From Naegleria lovaniensis (lineage: Eukaryota > Heterolobosea > Eutetramitea > Acrasida > Naegleriidae): a stretch of DNA of 64,000 bases. A model generated the notes under the pieces. It was not told the DNA's origin. It was given only the letters and a program-made list of their open reading frames with translations, and searched no databases. The position numbers and the translations under genes are program-made. Below are positions 52,817 through 63,531 of the stretch, in pieces. How positions within the stretch are numbered: the stretch's first letter is position 1; each line of letters opens with the position of its first letter. The stretch lies in NCBI RefSeq assembly GCF_003324165.1, contig NW_025407824.1:1018834-1082833 (forward strand). The letters run 5' to 3'.

Positions 52817-53851
52817 TTATTTCTGTTTCTTGGTTTGTTGGGTCGAGTCAGATTGAAATGGTCTCTTTTTGTTAACAATTTCAGATGGCATGGAAAAATA
52901 GCTCGGTTGGTTATCCTCCTCTTCCTCCTCATCGTCATCATCATTTTCTTGCTCTTTTGGAAATATATGATTGACCATTTCTTCAAACCATACTTTTTTT
53001 CTCTTGTCTGATGCTAATTCGACAAACTTTTTAAAGAATTTTTTGATATCATCATCAACATCCATTTTATCCACTTTCGTTGCATAATTCTTCCATGGTA
53101 TTCCCATATCTAGTTTAAATATTTCAAAAGCTCTCGCTCCTCTAATTAAATCCATTTGTGGCCCTATCTTTTTAAACACTGAGGCCAAGATAAAGACAGT
53201 TCTTGGTCTTGTAATTTCAATGAGGGATATATTGCACGAGTCAAATGTATGCAATAGCTCAGAAGCCATGTTAAACAATTCGTGTGGTTTCGGGGGAGGT
53301 CTTACAAAATCTTCATCTTTGAATGAAATAGTTTTTTTGTCGTTCTTCAAAGAGCTTGTAGTCATCAAAACTCCGTAGGAGTATATTTTCTTCTGGTGTT
53401 CATAGATGATCGTAACGCAGTTCTTTGGAGTTTGTTCTCCTAACATAAATTCACCATTTTGAAAGATGTAATTTTCAATTACCTGATTAGCCTCTGATCC
53501 CACAACGTCTGGTATCTTGTCCATAAGAAAATCAACAATTCCGAATTGATCGCAAACATCAGGCAAGTGCTTGTCCAAAAACACTAACAAAGAGGCGACA
53601 TCATGGCCATCTTTCTTCATCTTCTCAATAATACTCTCCAGTTCCTTGGTTACATACAATTCCGAGGCGTATTCTGATTTTAAGCCTTGAATCACTTTAA
53701 GCAAGCTGTATGCTGTTGAATAATTGATGTTGCAAGGAAAATCAAAGTTATACCGGTCCTGAATATTTTGATGATATTCACCAAAAAGTCGTTCAGCTTC
53801 TTCCATAGGCATCGGAAAGGTATGTTCATTAATACGGATCGTAACGATCAT
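52817..53851 (-). CDS. Unknown protein with acidic and lysine-rich C-terminus
   Basis: 344 residues from the ATG at 53851; the open frame runs to an ATG at 53977, but that would overlap the start of the opposing pseudogene by 20 bp and adds a Thr/Asn-rich leader of low complexity. The body has MIVTIRINEHTFPMPMEEAE (a ubiquitin- or SKP1-like beta start), helices such as LESIIEKMKKDGHDVASLLV, and an acidic run (DDDDEEEEED) before a Lys-rich end that could be a nuclear signal. No family recognised. Confidence 0.5.
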   Translation of the reverse strand: MIVTIRINEHTFPMPMEEAERLFGEYHQNIQDRYNFDFPCNINYSTAYSLLKVIQGLKSEYASELYVTKELESIIEKMKKDGHDVASLLVFLDKHLPDVCDQFGIVDFLMDKIPDVVGSEANQVIENYIFQNGEFMLGEQTPKNCVTIIYEHQKKIYSYGVLMTTSSLKNDKKTISFKDEDFVRPPPKPHELFNMASELLHTFDSCNISLIEITRPRTVFILASVFKKIGPQMDLIRGARAFEIFKLDMGIPWKNYATKVDKMDVDDDIKKFFKKFVELASDKRKKVWFEEMVNHIFPKEQENDDDDEEEEEDNQPSYFSMPSEIVNKKRPFQSDSTQQTKKQK

Positions 53852-53957
53852 GTTTGTGTTCGAGTTGGTGGTGCTGTTGCTGTTGGTCGTGTAGTCACTC
53901 GGTCGTGCGGTTTCATCATTGTGGCCATTTTTTGGGACTATCCGAACCAAAAAAAAA

Positions 53958-54888
53958 ATGGCTGAAAGGCAAACCATCCAGGTGCTTGCCGATCACCAAA
54001 GACGAATTTTCGCATAGAACAGATACACAATTCCTAGATGTTGCAGTGAGAACCAACTTCAAGAGTGCCATCACTGGTTGAAAAAAGAGTTTCCCAACGT
54101 GCAACTGGATGATATCGATTTGATAAGGATACAACACCATTTCGGAACGTTGCATTGGAGCTTTTTGATCCAGATTTATGACTCCCTTGCAAATGAGAAA
54201 ACGTTCATCAAGAGACAATCCCTAAATGTGGTACTTCAAGACATAACCAATTCTTTATTTGAGATCTATGATAGAGATGTCATGCAAACCATTTTATCCA
54301 AACGCCATTGAGTATTTGCTGCAAGGAATTTTTGAAAAGAACTTCTTCGACAACCACCCTTGCGAGAGGGAGTACTTTTTCGTAAAAGACTCCAACTCTC
54401 AAAAGTTTATTTTCAGAGACTTGATGTTCTCAAGGGTAAGTTAAACTTCTCTATGAATGAAAATGATAATCTTGTTGCAGTATTTGCGTTGTAATTACGA
54501 ACACTCTGATGGCAGAATAAAGTACTGGAAGGGATATAAATCAGGGAAATGGATTGACATGGTTTTGCTTCCTTTCATCGTAGCAGGTGAGCAGGCTAAA
54601 GGAAACAATTTCTCTAAAGCAATGATTAAGGTTTTACAAAATCGAATTATTAACGAGAAAGCCTTTTTTACAGGATCGATGTGAAAGAATCGACTCCTTT
54701 TCTGGAAAGAACAAAACACCAGAGGAGAAGCTTCGTATGTTCTTGATTTTCATACGAAACGTTTTGAGTCATTCGCATAACCAGACAGCAGCAATTTATG
54801 AAATTATTTTGGAGTTGTTCTGTAACAATGATGAAGAAAACTTCCAAAGTCTGGTATTGGAAATATCTCCTCATGTTGAAATTTAAGC
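53958..54888 (+). pseudogene. Decayed orphan gene with intact start context and one intron
   Basis: The ATG at 53958 follows an A9 tract. An in-frame TAG occurs after 19 codons, the frame then stays open to 54311, shifts by +1 near 54295, splices a 45-nt intron at 54435-54479 (GTAAGT...TTGCAG) and shifts again by +1 near 54672 to end at 54888 (LVLEISPHVEI). The pieces (PNVQLDDIDLIRIQHHF, NAIEYLLQGIFEKNFF, YLRCNYEHSDGRIKYWKG, KLRMFLIFIRNVLSHSH) read as one protein of about 300 residues with no recognised family. Several lesions point to a pseudogene. Confidence 0.65.
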
Positions 54889-54929
54889 CGAGATTATTTT
54901 AACTCCTTGAATTTCATATTTTGACTTGT

Positions 54930-55130
54930 CCCTGGCTACACGACCAATGCATTACCTCAATATTATGAAATTGGAGGAAACGATATTGGAAAAATATATT
55001 TTGATGAAAATTCCAAAACTCAATCCATACTGCAGAATTTCTTGAACTCGTTGCAAGCATGCTGAAGTTGAATCCATCGGAAAGAATTCTGTCAACGCTT
55101 GTAATTTCTAAATTAATGAAATAAAATTAT
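54930..55130 (+). pseudogene. Remnant of a protein kinase C-lobe
   Basis: In one frame, FLELVASMLKLNPSERI resembles the last helix of a kinase domain, with the invariant Arg of subdomain XI. It is preceded in a different frame by YYEIGGNDIGKIYF and ends at a TAA near 55122. No other kinase motif is left. Confidence 0.4.
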
Positions 55131-55375
55131 TACCCTATACTCGTGCCTTCTTAAACCTTGGTCAAGGTTGTCTACATCAGAATTTCATCAAACTTGACCA
55201 AATGCAAGTCCATACATTGATCAAGCGCTGTGGTTAATTTCATCTGTCTTGTTGCTGATCAACATTTGCTTGCTCATTGTTATTGGGTATCTTGTAATAC
55301 TTTGAGCAAAATGCAATTAAAAATAGGTCTTGATTGTAGCATGATATTGTTCTTGAATAATAAACAAAGAGGTCA
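55131..55375. other. Intergenic, nothing seen
   Basis: AT-rich sequence between the kinase remnant and the end of the minus-strand propeller gene, without ORF or repeat. Confidence 0.5.
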
Positions 55376-56287
55376 TCATTGAAAGATTTCTATTGTCCTA
55401 ATAAAATTAAAATCCGATCCTTCACAATTCAACTCCGAACGAGGATTGATTAACAGTAACTCACCAGTCTGCATATTTAAACAAGCACCCGAAGCACAAA
55501 ATTCAATTTTTCTTTCCAAAACAACTCTTCCATTTGGGCTAAGTATTTGAATTACATCAAATTCGGGATAGAGTTTTTGGGTATAAATCAATATCATATT
55601 ATTGGATGAGCGATCGTGGAGAAGAAATTCAACATAATAGTCAGTCATTCTTCTAATCTTCATTATTACATGTCCATCTCTGGTTACGAGCGTATGGTTC
55701 TTGTAATATTCACAAACCAACAGATTTCTATTTCCATCCAATTCAACACGCTCTAAGCAATGAAAGCCACGAATTATTTTCAATAAATTCCCATCAAAAC
55801 CATTCAGCACTAAAATGATGTCGATACAAGCAACAAAAATGACGCCACTTCCGCAATGACTCACTTGATTGTCATCGATATCAATGGTTAAATCTCTCAT
55901 CGGACGATCAGTAGCAGTGTTACTGTCGAATGTCCAAATATGTTGTAATATATTTTCATTACATCCTGCTAATATTTTGGTAACGTTGTATTTGTGTTTA
56001 GTTAACTTTACATCCCCGAGGTCATAAATTGAATTGTCATTTTCACAAATCTTAAGTATGCAGTTGAATTTTCTCGTTGGGGAGCTCACACAAGCTTTGA
56101 TTTCTTTTTTCTGTAAATCAAAAATGATTAATCGGAAAGTTATACAATCTGTCATAAACACTAGCTGGTTATGGATATCAATGGCGAGACTACCTATATG
56201 GGAGCGTGCAGCGGCTATTGTACTTTTGTGAGAAAAATCAGTTCTCAAGGGAATAATTTTGGGAAGCGGACAAATAATGCGTTTCAT
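55376..56287 (-). CDS. Probable NHL-type beta-propeller protein
   Basis: 303 residues. Repeated strands of the form G-S-L-A-I-D-x-x-N-x-L-V-F-x-T-D (IGSLAIDIHNQLVFMTD, VELDGNRNLLVCEY, IQILSPNGRVVLERK, ACLNMQTGELLLIN) fit NHL or six-bladed propeller blades. No signal peptide or RING/B-box partner is present. The start has no A-tract. It may be a paralogue in fold of the larger propeller at 57507, which lies 1.2 kb away on the other strand. Function not predictable. Confidence 0.6.
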   Translation of the reverse strand: MKRIICPLPKIIPLRTDFSHKSTIAAARSHIGSLAIDIHNQLVFMTDCITFRLIIFDLQKKEIKACVSSPTRKFNCILKICENDNSIYDLGDVKLTKHKYNVTKILAGCNENILQHIWTFDSNTATDRPMRDLTIDIDDNQVSHCGSGVIFVACIDIILVLNGFDGNLLKIIRGFHCLERVELDGNRNLLVCEYYKNHTLVTRDGHVIMKIRRMTDYYVEFLLHDRSSNNMILIYTQKLYPEFDVIQILSPNGRVVLERKIEFCASGACLNMQTGELLLINPRSELNCEGSDFNFIRTIEIFQ

Positions 56288-56377
56288 GAAAATGTGTTGT
56301 TGTGATACTGAATTGCGACGGAGAAGATTTTGTTGGGATGAGTAGTACTGCTTGGTTATAATTTGAATGTCACAAAA

Positions 56378-56980
56378 TCATGTCTTCAATTGTCCATCAT
56401 TATCATCATTTGTATCATAACAGGGTTGATGATGCTTGCAAGATTGATAGGAAGGATTTGAAATAACATAATTCATCATTGCAATGTTGTTGTCTTCATC
56501 AATTTCTTCTACTTCATCGGGTGGCACCTCTTCATCATTTTCATCATCACTGTTGTCGTTTTCATCAGTTTCTTCTTGCTCTTCATCAACACCATTCTTA
56601 TAGTCATCATTGTTTTCTTCGTCATCAGAATCATCCAGCTCTTCTTCATCATCGCTCTCTGGATTGTTTCGTAGTTTCTTGATGTTTGAACCTTCTGGTT
56701 GGTCAGAAACGAGTGAATGTTTGAGAGTATTCGATGATGACGAACTTGTTGATAACGGACTACTCTGTAGTGTGAGTGGTGTAAATGTCCATGTTTGTGT
56801 AGTATGGTTGAAATCCGCAATCTCTCTGAGAATTGGTTCGATTTGATGTTTATAGCTATACCCATCAAACGCAAGAACAATCTCTAGGAGCGTGCGAGTG
56901 TGCTTTTCTTTAAAAAAATCAACCAGCCTATTTTTGATATCATCTGGATTGAAACCCACAGTGCCAGCAGTGTTCAGCAT
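56378..56980 (-). CDS. Small acidic protein with a winged-helix-like N-terminus
   Basis: 200 residues; the ATG at 56980 follows an A8 tract. Residues about 10-68 (IKNRLVDFFKEKHTRTLLEI through IEPILREIADFN, then TWTFTPL) have the helix-helix-helix-wing pattern and spacing seen in the TFIIF beta (RAP30) C-terminal winged helix, but identity is low. Residues about 95-165 are mostly Glu/Asp. The end is HHQPC-rich (CKHHQPCYD). If the RAP30 analogy holds it would be a transcription factor piece; no other RAP30 domain is present, so this is tentative. Confidence 0.55.
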   Translation of the reverse strand: MLNTAGTVGFNPDDIKNRLVDFFKEKHTRTLLEIVLAFDGYSYKHQIEPILREIADFNHTTQTWTFTPLTLQSSPLSTSSSSSNTLKHSLVSDQPEGSNIKKLRNNPESDDEEELDDSDDEENNDDYKNGVDEEQEETDENDNSDDENDEEVPPDEVEEIDEDNNIAMMNYVISNPSYQSCKHHQPCYDTNDDNDGQLKT

Positions 56981-57506
56981 TTTTTTTAAGAAAGTTTATT
57001 ACAACCGAGTTGTCTTGACAACGTGCTTGCAGTGAAACTCCTACCGTTTGGCAGCATTAGATAATGTTTGTATACCTTGATAGTTGTTGGTTCCATGTGT
57101 AGTGATTGTGAAGCCATACATTTCTGTTATTCCAAATAGAGTTGTTGCATTTTGCAATTTCTTTGATGATGCTTTTGTGAACGTTTGATTTAATTTGAAA
57201 AGACTCTAAATTGGTTAGTCCAGTGGCGTATTTTGATGGCAAATGTGTTTACAGAACTCCTCTAAAGTCTTGAGTGCATTTGAATTTGTCTTGGGATACT
57301 TCAGCAATAACTCTTTGTACATATAGAGTGAGTCGGCTATTGGGCGAAGGTTTTGCTAGATTTCTATATAAATATACTCTTTTTTATTGAGATAGAAGGA
57401 GAGGGTAATGCTAATTTTTGAAGAAACCTTCGCCACTATCTAAGGCGAGAACCTTTTGTGTGATTTTGCGATCTCAAAAAAAAAAAAACGGCACCAGCCG
57501 ACAAAA
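56981..57506. other. Intergenic with possible minus-strand fragment
   Basis: Minus-strand 57325-57057 carries two abutting short frames (YKELLLKYPKTNSNALKTLEEF and LTNLESFQIKSNVHKSIIKEIAK) that may be a gene scrap. An 11-bp perfect inverted repeat (57343-57353 and 57424-57434, aaaccttcgcc) brackets 70 bp upstream of the next gene. Confidence 0.35.
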
Positions 57507-59342
57507 ATGCTCTCACAAAAACGAAAACACCAGCACGAATCCACAACCGACACACCAACATGTTCTTCCATCAACAATTTTCCAGTCAAATTTTGGTGCT
57601 CTGGAAAGCTCGTGTGGGGAAGTATACATTCCATCATGGAATCGGTTGTGTATGATGATTGTACTACAAATGGCAACACCAAAAATTGTTTTCTCTCTGC
57701 ACAACAAGGTGTATGGATTGTCGAAGAAACCATTTCGGACAGCAATACAAAAGCTTTTATTATTCATCATTCAGATGTAAATGGAAATGAATTGATTGAA
57801 TCATGTTTTAATCATAATTCGAGACAATATAATATTGCTGCAATCAAGAGACAAGACTGGGACAAAGACAGCAAGCAAAACAACAATATCAGACATGTTT
57901 TAAAAAAGAAAAAAACAACAAATGGTTCACTGGATAGTAATGATTTGTTATTGCCAAATGGGTTCCTATTGATTGATTCTGAAAAATATGAATTATTTTT
58001 GAATGGAATTGCTAATTCTGAAATTGAAGATGAATGTTTATTATTCAGTGATGGTGAAGAAGAACATTCTTTTGGTGTTCATTTAACAGTCAAACCAAAC
58101 AAACAATTTTTTTATGAAAAAAAGCTTTGGATGATCACCAACACACAAAATTCTGAAACTGCAACGCAAGTGATTGGTTTTGTTTATTCAATATCATCGA
58201 AAAAGATTGGATTTTGTGATTTATCAATAATTACTCTCAACAAAGGAGACACACCGACAACCACAGAAGATTATCCTTCTCCCTCTATCCTTTTTCCTTC
58301 AATCAGAGGTACACTCAAAGTTCAAAACAGAATTATTTCATCCTTTAATCGCCTACAACAGCCTCGTAGTATAACTTATCACAAAGACACTCTCTATATT
58401 TCCTTAACATGTTGGCACACAATCTTCATCTTCAATCTTACCACAAAATCATTGAAGCCATTCAAAACTAAATATTCACCATATGAGGTTGCAATATGTG
58501 ATCAGGACAGTACCCTAGTTGTGGCCTCTCCAGACTGTGTTTTCAAAATAATTTTAACAGAAATTCCAGTAGGAACAATACAGGATACGTCCAATTATTC
58601 AAGTAGTTCTGGCTCTGATTCAAGTGATTTAAGTGATGCAAGCGATTCAAGCGATTCCAGTAGTTCTAGCTCTGATTCGAACGATTTAGATGAATTGCTA
58701 GGCTGTAATTATACTCTATATGCTACACAAGTACAATGGGAAACCAAGTTACCTAGTTCCACTAAGATTGGCCATAATGCGTGTATGGTTACCGATAATA
58801 CTATGGTGTTTGTATGTGCGCAATATATGGATAGTATTGCTGTATTCGACATCATGAATGGACAAATGTTGATGAATGTGATCACTACTGATAATTTTGC
58901 GATTCGATTTCCTTATTCCATGAAATTGGATAACGATGGAAATATTATTCTCCTAGAATATGACACAATAATGACTATCTCAAAACAGGGCATATTGCTT
59001 TCTCAATTTAAAGTCAATGATGCTGGTTCAACCCTCGCATTTGACTCCTCCACAAACGATATAATTTTAGGTAGTTTAGATGGCGAAATTGACAGGTACA
59101 AAAGGGATGGAACATTGATAGACTCTGTTCTAACACAACCAATGTTACAGCAAGTATTATCTATATCTATGGATAGCATTAACAGAAAAATGTATGTGCT
59201 AGATAAACATGGCGTGATACCATGTAGTTATTGAAGATATTGTCAGTAAAGACAAGCTGGAAAATTTGGAGAGAGCTTGCTTCCCAGACCCTGATATTGT
59301 TTGTGCTGTTGGTACTTGTATAAAGTTACTTATAAGTAAATT
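57507..59342 (+). CDS. Beta-propeller (NHL-like) protein with a frame break near its C-terminus
   Basis: The ATG at 57507 follows ACAAAAA; the TTG at 57456 in the same frame is rejected. The uninterrupted frame gives 575 residues to a stop at 59234. Blades of the type RSITYHKDTLYIS, TIFIFNLTTK, SMKLDNDGNIILLEY and QVLSISMDSINRKMYVLDKHG are seen. A Ser/Asp run (DSSDLSDASDSSDSSSSSSD) interrupts the propeller near residue 400. Skipping one base at 59220 turns KHGVI-PCSY-stop into KHGVI-HVVIEDIVSKDK and opens 40 more residues to a stop at 59342. The break is one base from intact, so this may be a real gene with an assembly indel or a recent mutation. Confidence 0.65.
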
Positions 59343-59440
59343 ATGAAACGACAGAATTTATTTAACAGGGTTGGGATTCCTTTGGGTTTGGAAGTGCACG
59401 TTTCTCTCCAGAGGCTTTTTTCATGATGATCTTTGATTGG
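59343..59440. other. Transition to subtelomeric sequence
   Basis: No gene. Contains an isolated tttgggtttgg, which resembles two telomere units, about 50 bp before the first large repeat. Confidence 0.5.
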
Positions 59441-60765
59441 GTTTGGATAGGTGCCCAGCTCGACTTTGAATCTTAATTTTTCGACATGCTTAATCATTGG
59501 ATTTTTAATTTTTATGAAATCGTCGGGGATGGAGGTATATCTATGTGTTGATATGACTTTCATCCATTAATTATGGGTAATTATTGAACTGTACTCGCTT
59601 AAAGTAGACCTTTCGTGCATGGTCGGGTTTTTCGTCATCTTTGATGTTGAGCTTGATCCAAGCACATCATTCGATTGATTTTGAAGAGTAGTACAATCGT
59701 GCTAGCGACATCAATGAATAGTGAGCTAAGTTGGTTGAGTAGTTCAACAAATGGTGACAGGTGTCAAATTTTTGATAGAATTTAAGCGAGACCTTTTTTG
59801 TAGATCTCACGAAAATAATGGGGGTCATGATAGAGCATTCGATCAGGTTTAGGGTAGTTTTCGAGAAAATCAAGTTTGAAGGAGTTTAATTGAGTTCAAA
59901 AATGACATGAAAATTTTTCAAAAAAAAATTAAAAAAAAATGAAGCCAAAACTCCCTGCATTTTTGAGGTGATCCTCATCAAGATCGGGTCATGTTTCCAT
60001 TCATCATCATGTCATATTTATATTGATCACATCAAATGTGAACATCATGATCAACATTTATGAGGAATATTTTGTGTGTATGAATACACATGGAAATGAT
60101 AATCATCAAATAGTACTGGTTGGAATTGTAGTGAACTGCTCCCGTTGGATGTGATGATCATGGAATGAATCTGATGATCGGAATGTCGTTACAGTGATCA
60201 GAAACCATAGAATTGATCGTTGATTCAGTTCAAAGTGATGGTCATTTCATGACTTTGTGTGATGTGAAGTGTGATGGTGGCTCTATGGTAGAGGTGAAAA
60301 GTACGATCGAGACAAGTACTTCACAGAACTTCATGAAATTGATATGGATGGATGTTCTGATCATTCAAACAACAAATCATCAGTTTTATTCATTGACATG
60401 ATTGTTTCATTGAATGGGAGCACTTCGCTTTTCTCGGAAAACATCATTTCTTGAGGAAGGGTACAACTCTCCTCTCTTGCTCATGTCATTCATTCTATCA
60501 TCATGACACGTTATGATCATCATTGTAGAAGTGTTTCATGTGATTATGAATGGTTGAAAGTGATCATGATGAATTGTTGTTGGTATGTATTGTTGTATGA
60601 TTGAATGATCATTTTATAACAATTGATTGATTAAGTTTTTCGATAAACCGATGATTGAAATGTTGTATAATACATTGTGGAGAGTATTTCTATGACTATT
60701 GATGATGGATATGATCATTATTGGTGGAGTATCATGATGAATGTTGTAGAGGTTTGATACCATAT
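59441..60765 (+). repeat. Subtelomeric tandem repeat, copy 1 (1325 bp)
   Basis: Starts exactly at gggtttggataggtgcc and ends at gataccatat; the same sequence begins again at 60766. By eye the two copies agree at the large majority of positions, with scattered substitutions and a few small indels. Short ORFs inside (for example 60213-60401 +) are not credible genes. Nine TGATCA palindromes lie at 60024-60717. Confidence 0.92.
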
Positions 60766-62092
60766 GGGTTTGGATAGGTGCCCAGCTTGACTTGTAATCT
60801 TAATTTTTCGACATGCTTAATCATTGGATTTTTAATTTTTATGAAATCGTCGGGGATGGAGGTATATCTACGTGTTGATATGACTTTCATCCATTAATTA
60901 TGGGTAATTATTGAACTGTACTTGCTTAAAGTAGACCTCTCGTGCATGGTCGGGGTTTTCGTCATCTTTGATGTTGAGCTTGATCCAAGCATTTCATTCG
61001 ATAGATTTTGATGAGTAGTACATTCGTGCTAGCGACATCATTGGATAGTGAGCTAAGTTGGTTGAGTAGTTCAACAAATGGTAACAGCTGTCAAATTTTT
61101 GATAGAATTTAAGCGACACCTTTTTTGTAGATCTCTCGAAAATAATGGGGGTCATGATAGAGCATTCGATCAGGTTTAGGGTAGTTTTCGAGAAAATGAA
61201 GTTTGAAGGAGTTTCAGTGAGGTCAAAAATGACATGAAAATTTTTCAAAAAAAAATTAAAAAAAAATGAAGCCAAAACTCCCTGCATTTTTGACAGGATC
61301 ATCATCAAGATCGGGTCATGTTTCCATTCATCATCATGTCATATTCATATTGATCACATCAAATGTGCACATCATGATCAACATTTATGAGGAATATTTT
61401 GTGTGTATGAATACACATGGAAATGATAATCATCAAATAGTAGCGGTTAGAATTGTAGTGAACTGCTCCTGTTGGATGTGATGATCATGGAATGAATCTG
61501 ATGATCGGAATGTTGTTACAGTGATCAGAAACCATGGAATTGATCGTTGATTCAGTTCAAAGTGATGGTCATTTCATGACTTTGTGTGATGTGAAGTGCG
61601 ATGGTGGCTCTATGGTAGTACTGAAAAGTACGATCGAGACAAGCACTTTACAGAACTACATGAAATTGATATGGATGGATGTTCTGATCATTCAAACAAC
61701 AAATCATCAGTTTTATTCATTGACATGATTGTTTCATTGAATGGGAGCACTTCGCTTTTCTCGGAAAACATCATTTCTTGAGGCAGGGTACAGTTCTCCT
61801 CTCTTGTTGATGTCATTCATTCTATCATCATGACACGTTATGATCATCATTGTAGAAGTGTTTCATGTGATTGTGAGTGGTTGAATGTGATCATGATGAA
61901 TTGTTGTTGGTATGTATTGTTGTATGATTGAATGATCATTTTATAACAATTGATTGATTCAGTTTTTCGATAAATCGATGATTGTAATGTTGTATAATAC
62001 ATTGTGGAGAGTATTTCTATGACTATTGATGATGGATATGATCATTATTGGTGGAGTATCATGATGAATGTTGTAGAGGTGTGATACCATAT
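60766..62092 (+). repeat. Subtelomeric tandem repeat, copy 2 (1327 bp)
   Basis: Head-to-tail with copy 1. It ends at gataccatat, after which unique sequence (ccttccaagagcg) follows. ORFs at 60994-61308 (minus) and 61266-61481 (+) are disrupted or changed at many amino acids in copy 1, which argues against coding. Confidence 0.92.
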
Positions 62093-63531
62093 CCTTCCAA
62101 GAGCGATTGTGTCATGAACAATACACATCAACATGTTCGTCATGATGAGTGTGATTCATCCATGTTGGTTGTACTCACTGAATCATCAATTTATGGAAGT
62201 GGTGTCTCACTTTTTCAATTCATTTTTCTTTTTCACGTGATATTACGATACTGAATAATTTTAAGAATATCACAGTGACTTTATATGATAGTATATAGCG
62301 TGATATTGTTATTTTGAAATTTGTGGAATTTATCTATATGAGTTGATTTTGTTATGAGGTACATGAGATGTGTTGAAAATGATTATTAATTAATTTTTGA
62401 AGAGTTGTCAGGAGAGTGATGCAGATAGTTTTTTATGGTAGATGAGATGGTGTACAACACATTGACATTAATTCTTGTATTTGTTCATGTCTAGAATGTA
62501 TTGTTGTTGAGCACCTTAGAAGATTTCGTCATGAAGTGGATTACAATGTGAGACATGGTTCTTTCCTTGAGTTGTAGCAATCATTCATGTGTTGATCTTG
62601 TTCTATTGTGTTATTATTGATGTTGTGGAGTGTTGTGATTCACTGTGTGATGGAAGGATTCACTCATGTCACATTTGACAATTTTTCATGGAGATTCTGT
62701 GTTGATTCATGATGGCTACGTTGAAAATAAAGAATTAATTCATTGATTTTCATGATCAGTGCATGTGAAATGTATGGTGTATGTGGTTGATATGCGTCAA
62801 TGTTCATGTCATCTTGATTTTGAATTTTGTCTGGTTTTACTGACCCTATACTTCCGCATTTAGAATTTATCCAAAAAAATGTTGTTGTGATTGGTCAGTG
62901 TTGTTTGGTGTTGTGATGACGGAATCATGATTGAAATCATTTGTAGTGATTGTAGATGTGTCCTTCAACCGTATTGGATACGTCTACCACGATCGTTGCT
63001 ATCACCAAATGAATGAGTGTTCAAAGTTGTTCATGAAGATTGATGAGATGAAACATGGTTGTTTGAATGTTCATTCAAGTTGATAAACATGCTTGTCATG
63101 ATGATGTGATCACGTGATAGTGATTGCGTTGATCCATCAATTGTATTTGTCGAGTAATGCTTTAATCATTTGAAAAAAATTTGATGTCATGGTGGATGAG
63201 ATGTTTGTGTTGAATGTTAAATATTCTTTCATGATCATGAAGTACTCATGTCATAGTGTGAGTACTTTTATTTTGAAGTGTTGTGTATAGTTGTGTGCAT
63301 GGTGTGATATGAAACGTTGAAAAATTTGTGACATTCTCTTTATATGTTGTGATGATGTTCACAACTCTTTGTGAAATTGATATAACATGTTTATCATGTA
63401 TATGACAACATACCTATGAAGTATTATTGAATGTGTATTGATACTTGTTGAGATAATTGATAAATGTTGACTTTGGAGTGTTTGGAAAAATTGTGGTCTT
63501 AGTCTCTTTACATGGGTTTGATAAAAATTCT
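62093..63531. other. Unique subtelomeric segment, C-poor on the + strand
   Basis: About 1.4 kb without a credible gene. The + strand has several times more G than C in most 60-bp lines, and contains further TGATCA and TCATGA motifs (for example near 62750, 63108 and 63232). No tRNA or repeat array was seen. Confidence 0.6.

Noticed and set aside
60994-61308. Minus-strand ORF of 104 aa in subtelomeric copy 2
   Set aside because: The corresponding ORF in copy 1 is shorter and differs at many amino acids, so there is no sign of selection for protein.
60213-61728. Plus-strand ORFs of about 62 aa present in both subtelomeric copies
   Set aside because: They coincide with the TGATCA-rich part of the repeat, lack an A-tract start and show no domain; conservation is explained by recent duplication.
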